A DNA stretch of 60,000 bases from Takakia lepidozioides. Its lineage: Eukaryota; Streptophyta; Takakiopsida; Takakiales; Takakiaceae. The notes beneath the pieces are model-generated. The model had not been told where the DNA came from. It made no database searches and was given only the letters and a program-made list of their open reading frames with translations. This document shows, piece by piece, positions 27,170-37,181 of this stretch. The DNA lies in contig CM060734.1 of NCBI GenBank assembly GCA_030704615.1, positions 47,262,042 to 47,322,041 of the forward strand, given 5' to 3'. Every line of letters begins with the position of its first letter. The first letter of the stretch is position 1. Made by a program: the position numbers and the translations under genes.

Positions 27170-27491
27170 CACTACTACGTTTAGGGGGGGTTAGCGACGC
27201 CAGGACCCCGGGCGCATTAGACGCGCCGACCCCTCTGCGACTGCAGCGTCGCACAGGCGCCCGGCTCGGGACTTGCGACGTCGGGGCGTCGTAACGCCGG
27301 CACTCGGACGACGTTGTGGCATCTTGCGATGCCATGTCGTCGCCGGAAACGGGCCTGACCCCATTCCCCTGCCAACGCATTGGGGGGGTTGCGACGACCT
27401 GACATCGCAACAATTTGCTGCGACGCCAGGGAATCGCAATGAGACGTTGCAACGCCGCAGCCCAGCGACGGCGGGGAATCGCAATGCCCCG

Positions 27492-27534
<43 letters not shown>

Positions 27535-27620
27535 CGATTCCCCGCCGTCGCAAATGCGTCACTGGGGCTGCGGCGCTGCGATTCCCCGGCGTCCTGGGGG
27601 CGTCGCGGAAAATTGATTCT
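27170..27620. mobile_element. second CACTA-ended GC-rich repeat
   Basis: It starts CACTACTACGTTTAGGGGGGG and continues TTAGCGACGCC, closely matching the start at 24,280. The interior is built of TTGCGACG and GATTCCCCG words. A 41-base A-run at about 27,491-27,531 separates two blocks that are partly inverse of each other (GCGACGGCGGGGAATCGCAA and TTGCGATTCCCCGCCGTCGC), so a long hairpin is possible. The right end is unclear. Confidence 0.5.
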
Positions 27621-27970
27621 GGGAGTAGATTGTAGAGCATAATGGGCTTGGCATCTTCAGACTATAGCCATTTCTTGAAGAACTCTGGGAACAAGTCTCG
27701 GTGCAAGTTTCAGTTGTGCGAGCTCCTATAGAGTACGCATAATCTGCAACACAATGATAGGATTGAGATAGTGGTAGTCACTAGGAGCTAACTCTTGATA
27801 TGTATATATATACTTGGATTGTTTTTGTGATACATAGATATATTGTAGATTTGTTGGTTAGTGTGCAGTGTCTTAGAAATATTATAATGTGGAGGTCCCA
27901 GGTTCAAATATGCATTGCCGAATATATGTAGAACAATGCATGAACTGCCATTGGAAAAACCGGAGTCAAT

Positions 27971-28510
27971 CCAGTATCGTAAAGTATCAATGGCGCTGGC
28001 CAACATGTATATATATCTATGTATATATGGTTGAGATCTGACCAGATTTGCTTGCTTTCATGTGGAAAGGATCTCAAGGTTTGTTGGGAACAAGCACTGG
28101 TGGGAATTTCCAGAAGGAAGTTGAACGGCAATCGACCCAACAACATGTTCAGGTGACCAACCATATGGGGGAGAAGCCTAAGACCATCACAGGTGCAAAT
28201 CCTCGTGCATTGAAGGTAAATAGACATACCCTTGGAAATGGACACTTAGGAGGATATTACTCAGTCTTACGGATGTTTTCTAGCACCCAGATGTCCTTAC
28301 AACAACCTGACAGTTTGTAATTATCCAAAAGTTTTTGTTGTTTGGAGTTTCGAAATACAAACCTTGTGCTTGCGGCGCCTGCAGCATTTCAGGCTTGACA
28401 AACAATGCCAATCTCTTGATCATGAAGCCAGCATTGAGGCTACCCCTGGTAATGCCCTAATCATCATGAAGCCCCTGTTAACTTAGTTTCTGAGTCAGCT
28501 TACTGGTCTA
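27971..28510. repeat. right arm of the ~550-bp inverted repeat
   Basis: Reverse complement of 24,641-25,192. The left arm has a short internal duplication of GGCTTCA..AAC that this arm lacks. The conserved frame is on the plus strand (28,048-28,320). Confidence 0.8.
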
Positions 28511-28740
28511 GCTTCCAGTATCGTAAAGTACCAATGGCGCTGGCCAACATGTATATATATCTATGTATATATGGTTGAGATCTGACCAGATTTGCTTGCT
28601 TTCATGTGGGAAGGATCTCAAGGTTTGTTGGGAACAAGCACTAGTGGGAAAAATAGACATACCCTTGGAAATGGATACTTAGGAGGATATTATCTTACGG
28701 ATGTTTTCTGGCACCCAGATGTCCTTACCACATCTGAAAG
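28511..28740 (+). repeat. partial direct copy of the right arm
   Basis: This repeats the start of the right arm (CCAGTATCGTAAAGTACCAATGG...) and then skips its middle. After ACTAGTGGGAAAAA it resumes at the piece corresponding to ATAGACATACCCTTGGAAATGG. The internal deletion removes most of the conserved frame. Confidence 0.75.
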
Positions 28741-28950
28741 CCTCATTGGTATGGTGTTTGAAGCTGAAAACTGAACCCTAGTTTAGTTTGGTTTAGAGTA
28801 GTTTAGTTCTCAATGTGCTTTAGTTTATGTCAGATTAAAACAACAATACAGTCTCATTTGTCACACACGTATATATGGAAGTCTTTAGAGGAAGACTTAG
28901 CGTTGTGCAATTTTTTATTAAATTATGGATTTCGTTGGTTTGTCTCGCGC

Positions 28951-29640
28951 AAGGCCATCTGCCTCACCTGGAAATCCATATGCCTCACCTGGAAATCCAT
29001 ATGTTGGTCAGTGTCTTTGCCCAAGACCTTTTTGATCTATGATTCTATGGAACTACAGTATACTCTCCTTGCTCACGGATAGCGGGAAATTTGTAGAGAA
29101 GCCTTACTATTTTGGACCTATGTGAACAAGTAACTGATGGTTTGTCTGTTGCAGGGCCATCTGCTGCACCTGAAAATCCGTACATTGGTTAGTATTTTGG
29201 CTCACGACATTTCCAGCCTATGGCTCTAGTCTATTCTAGTGGGTTCAAGTAGTATGATGGTTTTTGGTATAATGAAGTCATTACTAAACCCGCTGGGAAG
29301 CAGTTGGCTCGTCCAAAGAAGGCGATGACAAGCTTGCCCAAGGCAGTTGATAAAGTTGTTCAAACGAAGAGGGTGTATGCCTCTAAGGTACAGGTACACA
29401 AATTCTAAATTCTTCATTCTAAAAAAACCATTGCAAAGCATGTCATGGGGTTACAATTTCTACACGAGGTGCTTCAAGGGGTATCAACATTCGCTCCACA
29501 ACTACCTACCTTCTCAAAGGCAAAGGTGAAAGGGATGTCCATGAAGCTTCGAAAGCTGGAAGAGTTGGACATAGTCGTGGCGTGGGCGTTGGGGAACAGA
29601 GTAAGACTTATCAACGTCAATCTGGATGCGGACGGATAGC
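28951..29640 (+). CDS. possible multi-exon gene fragment, family unknown
   Basis: Exon-like pieces on the plus strand: 28,951-29,005 (PSASPGNPYASPGNPYVG, then GGTCAGT), 29,154-29,195 after TTGCAG (PSAAPENPYIG, then GGTTAGT), about 29,264-29,397 (KKAMTSLPKAVDKVVQ, then CAG/GTACAC) and about 29,425-29,640 (LQFLHEVLQGVSTFAPQ, MKLRKLEELDIVVAWALGN, stop). The repeated PSA.P.NPY.G exon suggests exon duplication. No family was recognised. It lies downstream of the right inverted-repeat arm in the same sense, so it may belong to the same gene. Confidence 0.3.
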
Positions 29641-31016
29641 TCAAACTTGCTGCATCAAATATTGAGGACATTTGAAGAGGTACCCCACTTTGTTTCCTTC
29701 ATTTCCCCCGCATTGTTTATGCCACCCTGTTTAGTCCAGAAAAGTACAATTTTTTGCACATGCCTGCTATACCACATGGGAGTTGGTAGACCCATATACA
29801 ATAGGACCTACTATCTATATTGATGCCGAATCTCCTCTAGCAGAAAGGGTTCAGAAACTACCTTGCCAAAAGAACTGGCAACTGTCGTTGCAACAAGGCC
29901 CATCTCCGTGTAATCACCCCCTGGATACCTCATTCCCACACAAATACTTTGTAAGGCACTTGTCACATAGGTTTAACTGGAACAAAGTACCCAGACAACT
30001 ACCAGTACCAACATGAATTTTGGGTGTGGTTGTCAGAATTGCTCTCATGATCACTTAGATAATCAATAACCTTGCAGTCTTGCATGTGATGCAACTTACA
30101 ATGAAGTCTGAGGTCGGACCTCTAGGTGTAGCAGGAGTGCTTATGATGATGTCAAACTCAAAATCTTGGTAGCATCTTCAAACCTATAAGTAGGGTAAAG
30201 GTTGCTTTAGTTACCATAGATATCCCCAACAAGCATATCAATTTGGGTGGAATCTCCCTGTATTGCCAATCCGATTGCCTGCTCAAAACTGCAGCAGGAC
30301 AAAGAGAACCATTTAGTAATGTCGTCTTGATTGCATAAAAAGTTATCCACAGATCCAGACAAGACTGGCCCTAAAACCTTCTACTCTAGGCATGCAACCA
30401 TAGAAGGCGTAACACAAACACTTTCCTACCCACATCAAAGTGAGGATGCACAGCATAAATCCTTGCCAATAGGCTCTTTGGTACAACTCACCTGGTGCAG
30501 CCTGTGAGAGCTGATGCCAACCCAAGGAAAGTGTTGCAGCACACAAGTTCTCTTAGTAGCATTTAAAACTAGGCCTTCATAAAGTGAGCTGCTAGGTGGA
30601 CGTCCACCTTTTTTTTGGCAAATGGTACAATACCACAAGAGAAGTTCCACTCAACAGCCTAGTAACTGCAGCAAGGCTATTGATTCTTAGTTTTATAACC
30701 CTCCATCCATCATAGAAATGAAAAGGGAACCTCTTCGCATGTAGCGCACATGAATTCAAGTAATCAGATTCAAAACCCTCTTGGTGGGCAAGCAATTCCA
30801 AATCACCCAATAGAGGTACCTGAGTAACCCAGTTGTGGCAAGCCAAGTTGCCCCTCCGCCTCCAAGTCATCTTTGTCATTGTCATCCCCAAATTCCCAAT
30901 CCTCCTCCATGTCGTCTTTGTCGCTGCCATCCCCCCGCTTACCTTCAGGCACACACATGGCAAGCAAAATGTAAGCAACTGTATTGAACAAATTGACATG
31001 AAGGATTACCAGAAAT
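29641..31016. other. no clear gene; acidic exon-like stretch near 30.9 kb
   Basis: Mostly short frames. On the minus strand around 30,845-30,960 an acidic run (EGKRGDGSDKDDMEEDWEFG, DDNDKDDLEAEGQ) could be a further exon of the neighbouring zinc-ribbon gene. Confidence 0.3.
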
Positions 31017-31972
31017 TTACAATGTCTTATCCTCTTGTGGAGTTTTCAGAAGCGCCTTTCTCCTTGTCCGCATCATCTCCTTGGCAGTGGCATACGCATA
31101 ATCCAAGGACCACCTGTAAGAACACAAACTACCAAAACGCAAGGCACTCAACTCCAAAAGGCGTTCCTTCACAACACTCTTCAATTTTGCTTGAGCTCTT
31201 TTGTCCTCCCGGAGATTGGGTGCATCCTCCATGAGATGGAGCTCTGTCAACCAACCTTTCACAATTTTCCTGTTCATCATGTGTGCTCGATACTGCAAAT
31301 GCCAATGCTTCCTCAATGCCTCTTTCCCGTAACACTTGCCTAGCTCCCGATCTCTAACTTTTGGTGGGTAGAAGATCTCAGCAAACGTAGGTGGTCCAAC
31401 TGTTGGTAGCTTCTCCACATCTAATTCTGTTAAGATAATGTCAAGGTACAGTCAGGTCGGCAACATCAAGATTATAGTGTAGTAAAAATCCTAACATGAA
31501 GATTAGCCAAGACAACTGTTGAAATACTCTAAACAAGGGTTCAAATGTTCAATGTTGCAACTAGTGCACTAAACTTACCAGTACAAACCTTCTGCAAGGT
31601 TGAAGGATCCAGAATTTGGGGATTCGATGTGCTGTCGCAACCGTGAAAGCTCGAAGTGCCTATACCACCAAACATTATATTGGCATTAATAAGATATAAT
31701 GTACTATGGGCCGAGGACCACAAGGAAAAGATATGACAACAAAGAGAGGGAAGCCAGAAAGAATGCTATCTCATAACTAGGGGAGTCAATCCAAAAGAAC
31801 AAGGCAAATGAGAACCCTTACTTGCAACAGCAGCACCACAATTGCTACAAAATTTTGCAGTCTTGGGGATGAAGACACTACCACAATCATGACAATAGTT
31901 TCTTCCCACTACCTCATCCTCATAGTTCTCTTTGTCCTCAAGCACTCTCTTGTTCCTCATCTCACAAGATTT
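31017..31972 (-). CDS. multi-exon gene with a zinc ribbon, family unknown
   Basis: Three exons with good GT-AG borders read leftward: 31,822-31,972, 31,589-31,659 and 31,017-31,426. The first carries RNYCHDCGSVFIPKTAKFC and then SNCG, a four-cysteine zinc ribbon after an acidic/basic lead. The second is short (FHGCDSTSNPQILDPSTLQK). The third is long and helical (YPPKVRDRELGKCYGKEALR, VKGWLTELHLMEDAPNLRED, RWSLDYAYATAKEMMRTRRK) and ends in a stop. Zinc ribbons of this type serve in protein or nucleic-acid contacts, so nothing more specific can be said. Upstream exons may lie at about 33,150-33,314 and, across the LTR element, at 54,435-54,486. Confidence 0.5.
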
Positions 31973-33116
31973 CTGAAGGAAAGGCTTTGATAAGACAAAC
32001 TATCACTACAAATCACTCCTCAAACCTCATTTCTCATGGCAAGAGAGACTCTGCAAAAGAGGAGAGACCAAGGAAGTAGTAGATGTAACTCATTCTCATC
32101 CAAGTTCTTCATCCTATGTGTCATCCATAGTACTGACTCTTGTTTTTTATATGGCTTTTATAGGGCTTAGAGGCATTGTCCTCAGTAGTTGCACCACTGT
32201 ACCAGATGTTTCCTTTACAGCTCACACTCGTTAAATGCAAAATGAATTAGGTCATAAAAGTTCTCACCTCCAGTCAGGTATCAAACTACTGGCATGTACA
32301 GCTGGCCTGCATGGAAGACCCTTCATCCTGCACCTCAGCGGACCTTGCTCAATCGTTAGTCTCCCAGCCCTAGCTACACCCCCGGTGGTGATAAACAAGT
32401 GTCATTTCATCTCTCTCTTCTATACTGTATGAAGTTCCTTTCATAGAGGTTATAATGCCCCTTTGTTTCTTCTTTTGTTTCAGGTGTGAGTAGAGTGACA
32501 GAGCAGGCATAGCATAATAAACATCTACGTCACTCTGCTGGACAACCTCCATCACTTACAAACATTGGAACATAAACTTCATCTCTGACTGGAAGAAAAG
32601 ACCTTACTTGGAGCCGAAACCAAGGGTCCAATAGAGTCATGTCTTGGGAGAGCTGCGTAGAAATACAAAAATCATTATATCGGGAGCGTAGAAATACAAA
32701 AATCCCACTGACAATAGAAAGACCTGAATACACAACTATCAATACAATATCACTTGTGATGGCATCAGAAACACGAGTGGCCATCCAATAGTTGGCTGCT
32801 CACCCATGCCTTCCACCCCTGCTCCAGCCTACCACCAAAATCACACTCATAGCAATCAGCTTACAAATACCCAGCCCACAGATATTTGGACAAACTAAAA
32901 CAACCAGATTCTGATAGACGACCATCAAAAAACATGTCAAGTCCATATACCCCAAAATTGCCCAAGGTTCATGCTGCTCACCCCTAACTCTCTTACTCAG
33001 GGGCACAAACTGCTGCACACATGTATTTATACTTTATCTGAGAGATGCAACAACATCTTTGAAGACATGCTATTGATTGCAGTCCATAAGAAAGATCACA
33101 GATAGATCCCAGGTAT

Positions 33117-33119
<3 letters not shown>
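31973..33119. other. putative intron or intergenic sequence
   Basis: No supported coding sequence. A local duplication of GCGTAGAAATACAAAAATC occurs near 32,655 and 32,686. It could be intron of the zinc-ribbon gene. Confidence 0.35.

Positions 33120-33152
<33 letters not shown>
33120..33152. repeat. (AG)n microsatellite
   Basis: About 16 uninterrupted AG dinucleotides, next to the end of an exon-like frame. Confidence 0.95.
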
Positions 33153-33154
<2 letters not shown>

Positions 33155-33314
33155 TCATTGCAGAATAGTCATCCAACTTCAGGCCTTTTGAAAACCTCCA
33201 ATCTTCCTTCTGTTTCAAGCTTGCTTGCCTTGAAGTTGAAACTGGGGCTGTCGTCGACAACTGTCGTCCTATCCCCTCCATCCTCACCAACAACTTCTGA
33301 ATCTCCTTAAAGGC
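33153..33314 (-). CDS. possible exon upstream of the zinc-ribbon gene
   Basis: It begins after AATGCAG (minus strand) and reads AFKEIQKLLVRMEGIGRQLS, then KQKEDWRFSKGLKLDDYSAM. The acceptor is good, but no donor is visible before the microsatellite. The charged helical sequence fits a coding exon. The LTR retrotransposon lies 146 bp upstream of it, in what would then be an intron. Confidence 0.35.
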
Positions 33315-33459
33315 CTGCATTATCAATAAGGATACAAGACTTCTTAGCTAGTAGAGAATGTTGGAAAGGCACATGCATATCACATAGGCTACTAGGCTGT
33401 ACACCACAGAAGGTCCAAGCAACAACCATTCAATAATTGCAGAAATCCTTGTTACATTT

Positions 33460-33464
33460 CAGGT
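33460..33464. repeat. 5-bp target-site duplication (CAGGT), left
   Basis: CAGGT directly precedes the left LTR and is repeated at 54,308-54,312 directly after the right LTR. Five bp is the usual size for Ty3/gypsy integration. Confidence 0.9.
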
Positions 33465-34466
33465 TGTCGCGCGGCTTTTGCTCACCCATCCCTTCGCTAT
33501 CCGAGGCGGAAACTCCAAGATAGAAGAGTTGGAAATCTCTAAGCACTCAGCCCGCTCAGAACAATCAGTCATGACCTACAGCTAGTGTATCATGGGGGTG
33601 TTTCCTATTTGTTTTCCTTCCCGCATTCATGTTAGCTAGTTACCTTATTGTTGGTAATTAAGTATCAGTTTGCTTCAGCAATCTATCGGATTCCATCAAC
33701 TCATCCATTCATTCCACAGCTTCACTCAGATCTCTCTACACAGTGTGAGTATGAAGTATGTATCAGATTAATATCTATCAAGTATCAGGGTAAAGCCATG
33801 GAGTCTCTAATCTGCTCTACATTACAACTCTACTGCTTGCATTCATCAAGCATCAACAGATCGTCCTCCTCCTACTCTGTGCTCTCCCTCCTTTCGCTCA
33901 GAGATGCGCTCTCTGCCTCCTTTCCTCCCCAGTGATGTCCGAAGTCTCCCCCCAAGAAGTGATCCCCCCAGAATTGATTCTTTTCCAGTCCTCGCTCCTG
34001 GCTTTATCTTCCTACCCGTTGTTCTAACCGTTTCCCTCACTAACCGTCATCCGTGAACTAACATGTTCCATTCGCAGATGTTGTTCCCCACAGTCGTTCC
34101 CTGTCCTGCTATCCGTTCCCTATGGTCGTGACAGTTGTGTCAAGCTGTGACTGGCTGTGTGAAACTGTGACGGGCTGTGACCGACTGTGTCGGGCTGTGA
34201 CTGGCTGTGCGACTGTGTTGGGCTGTGATTGGCTGTGTGGCTGTGACGGGCTGTGTTGACTGTGACTGGCTGTGTTGGCTGTGTCGGGCTGTGTCGGTTG
34301 TGCGAAGCTGTGACGGGCTGTGATGGACTGTGTTGGGCTGTGTATCTCCCCCCCTAAAGCGCGATGCTGTCACCCCTAAGGCTTATGTTGGTCTCAGTCT
34401 GTGCAAAAATTAAGGGTACCCCACAGATCCCGTAAAAGCGTCTAAGTCCCAAGCAGTCCTCTAACA
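33465..34466 (-). repeat. 3' LTR (left copy)
   Basis: About 1,002 bp, from TGTCGCGCGGC to CTCTAACA on the plus strand, so TG...CA bounded. It contains a 70-bp segment around 33,720-33,830 that the other LTR lacks, a pyrimidine-rich central part, and at 34,130-34,345 a run of imperfect GGCTGTGAC-type units. Confidence 0.93.
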
Positions 34467-34469
34467 TTA

Positions 34470-34483
34470 TCCCTTCCCCTCTC
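34470..34483 (-). promoter_or_regulatory. polypurine tract
   Basis: On the minus strand GAGAGGGGAAGGGA ends three bases before the 3' LTR. This is the expected place and composition for the primer of plus-strand DNA synthesis. Confidence 0.85.
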
Positions 34484-34504
34484 AAAAAGCCGTGTCCTCA
34501 CGGT

Positions 34505-35683
34505 TTACTGTTTGGGATTTGTAAACCTTTGTGAGCAAGCACCCTTGTGACGTTGAGAGTCTCGTGAGGGACTCCGTGTGCGAGCCCGTGTTCTGTCACT
34601 GGTTGAGGGAGATGATTGAACACTACTTGGATATGTCAGTCCCTTTGGAGGCTGATATCGAGGTAATCTTTCAGGCATAGGAGACCCCCGTCGCTTCTTA
34701 TCTGCCATCTGCATTGCATAGTCCTCTGCCATGTCAAAAGAGTCCGCTGAAGAAACAGTTGTATCAGAATCCTCGTCCCCCTTGAGGTGTTTTAACTGTC
34801 GAACTTTAACTGGAATTCTCTGGGGCATACAATGTTGTCCCACCATGTCTGGAAGTTTAAATTGTAAAACTTGTTGTAAGTGCTGAATTGCAAAATTGGT
34901 GAAGACCCTGAGCTCCTTGTCTGTCCAGGTGAGTGGTGTACCAATGACTTGTGAATTGTGCAAATATTTCCATGCTTCATGTCCCTTAAAGAAAATATCG
35001 TCAGGCCCGAATTTCTGTGTTGACAAATTGTTCCAGGCCGCATGAAACCATGAACGAATCTGAGAATCCTTTTGCATCATAACTTTTGCCTCATATAGGT
35101 ACATATGAAGTGGCACTGAAGGTAAGACCCAATGATCCCCAGTGGAATAACTCAGAAAGCGCGTTTGCATCTTCTGTTGCTCAATGTGATAACGTACCAG
35201 AAAACAAGCAGCGTAGTATAACCCGCAGCCCATGACAATACTTGCTACCTCTTTGGTCTTGGTATAAATGAATCCATATAGAACTTGGAAGACAATTAAT
35301 TCTTTCAACATGGTATTTGCCTCATGCCAGTACTGTGCAAAGTGATGATCCTCAATTGGTCGATTGTTCGGAAGAACTTTAGTCCTAGTGGCCACTGGCA
35401 GCCAAATGCGCATGATTTGATAGTAATGTGCCAAGGACTGCGGAGGACTAAATTCTTTCCAAGCCAAATCCAACACAATGGGAATTTGGTTGAAGGGCAT
35501 AATCATAGCCCTACTGTACTCCCGTGCAGCTGGAGTTCTAGGTGGGTTAAAAGCAGCATTCCCCCATACCTCAAGCTGTGGTGGCTGTGGTGTGGCTGTA
35601 GTAACAACAGGGTCAGCTACTGGCACAGTGAGTTGTTGTGGTGTTGGTGGCACTGGCTCTTGTACCATTGGCATCTTCTGCAC
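34505..35683 (-). pseudogene. 3' extension of the retrotransposon polyprotein, last segment
   Basis: 392 codons in the same frame as pol, separated from the preceding segment by a TAG. It has a Pro/Thr/Val-rich start, a long helical central part (FSPPQSLAHYYQIMRIWLP, SWFHAAWNNLSTQKFGPDD) and a Ser/Arg-rich tail (RTRARTRSPSRDSQRHKG) that could bind nucleic acid. I do not recognise the family. The position after pol is where some plant Ty3/gypsy elements carry extra or env-like frames, but I see no membrane segment. Confidence 0.55.
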
Positions 35684-35686
35684 CCC

Positions 35687-37181
35687 CTACGAAGAAGACT
35701 GAAAAGCCAAGGTTCTCGCTTGTAAATAAGAAGCCATTAGCTGTTCCTCAGGTACACAGACTCTATTGTCAATATTTGAAGTGAGGTCCTCCACTTGAGT
35801 CTGCAGGCCGTCTACATCCTCCTGTAACTCCGCTATCCTACTATAGACATTGTCTATAGTAGTTGTGGCAATGTTCTGCACTTGCAGTCTGAGCTCATTC
35901 ATCTCGCTTTGGGTGAGCTTTCGTGGTGCTTTGCCCTCCACTGGCCCTTGTGCTAATCAGACCTGCATAAGGTGGTTATCGACCAAGTTGCTTGTGGCAC
36001 CCTTGAGAGTCTGCTCCTCTGTGAGTCTGTACACATCTATCTGCTGCTTTAAAGCCTCCATGCGCTTTGCATGAGGTTCAACCAAACTCGCATAGGCAGC
36101 AGCCAGATTATTGGCTTCCTTCCAAGCCTTGTTAGCCACAGAGAGTTCATTTCTATTGGACATGAGTGTTTGTTGCAACTCAAGGATGTACCTCTCTTGG
36201 TCAGCTTCAACCTGCCTGTATTGCTTGAAAGTACTCTCATTGCGACAGATTGTATTCTTCATATCGACAATGAGTTTCACTTGCTCAACATTCTCTGCCT
36301 CTGCCTTCGTACATCTTTCCGCTTGACTGTTTATTTCTATTGTACTTTGGTCAAGCATAGTTGTGAGTGTAGCACATTGTATGGCCATCCTGTCATGCAC
36401 TGTCTGCAACTCCGTATGTAGTGCATTCACTTCTTGTAACTTGCTTTCATGCTTCACCTGCATTTGGTATAGCTGTTGCTTATGTGCTTCGTGCAACTGG
36501 TCTTGCGCGAGGCCTGCCTCAATCAATTGTTCCTTGGCCAATTGCAAAGCCGCTTCTGTACTCTCTAAGTCTTGCTGCATCTTGAGAGTGACCTCTTCAT
36601 CGACCTTGTTTGCACACTCAGTGGCAAGTCGAGCCTCAAACTCCTTCCTGAGTTCCTCTCTCAAAGCTGCCAATTGGGAAGTTGGAACATGGGATTTGAC
36701 ATAAGTGCCCAACAAATTAAGTGTCCTGCTTATGGAACTCATAAGCATGGCCTGTTGAGGGTCATCATGGTGAGCTTGCTGTTGTTCTCCCTGATCCTCA
36801 ACAGTGTGATGCCTCACGAACCACTCAGGCCATTGCCCCACCAGATTTTCTTCCTGAACCACTTCATCCGTCACCGGTGCTGCAGTGTCTTGACATTCTA
36901 CCTGTGGTACCTCCGTCACAGGTGTGTGTATTATATGCACCGCAGGGTTTCCCCTGGACAACCGCTGCACCTCTGGAATCGATGTTTCCCTGACCAGACC
37001 AGAATATTCATAGAGAAGGTCCCCCTTCTCAATTTCTGCCACCACATGTTCTGTAGTGGGAATATCTAACCCTTCTTTCTCCAAATCAATTATTTATGGT
37101 GGAACTGCATGGACAACTTGTGGTAACTCTGTGACAAGCCGATCATCTGGCTGTGATGGCTGTGATACTGAAGTAACTTCC
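35687..37181 (-). pseudogene. 3' extension, coiled-coil segment
   Basis: Two open stretches (35,957-37,084 and 35,687-35,941) are in the pol frame, separated by TGA and TAG. The larger has long heptad-like runs rich in Glu, Gln, Lys and Leu (LREELRKEFEARLATECANK, MQQDLESTEAALQLAKEQLI, MRVKHESKLQEV-like), so a coiled coil of about 250 residues is very likely. It starts after a TAA near 37,092 and the TAG at 37,181 that ends the longest frame. The smaller stretch adds another helical run (LRLQVQNIATTTIDNVYSRI). Function unknown; structural or gag-like roles are possible. Confidence 0.55.

Noticed and set aside
36572-37069. Plus-strand frames of 110-165 codons at 35.3-37.5 kb
   Set aside because: They are shadows of the in-phase minus-strand retrotransposon frame, with poor composition (many Cys/Ser).
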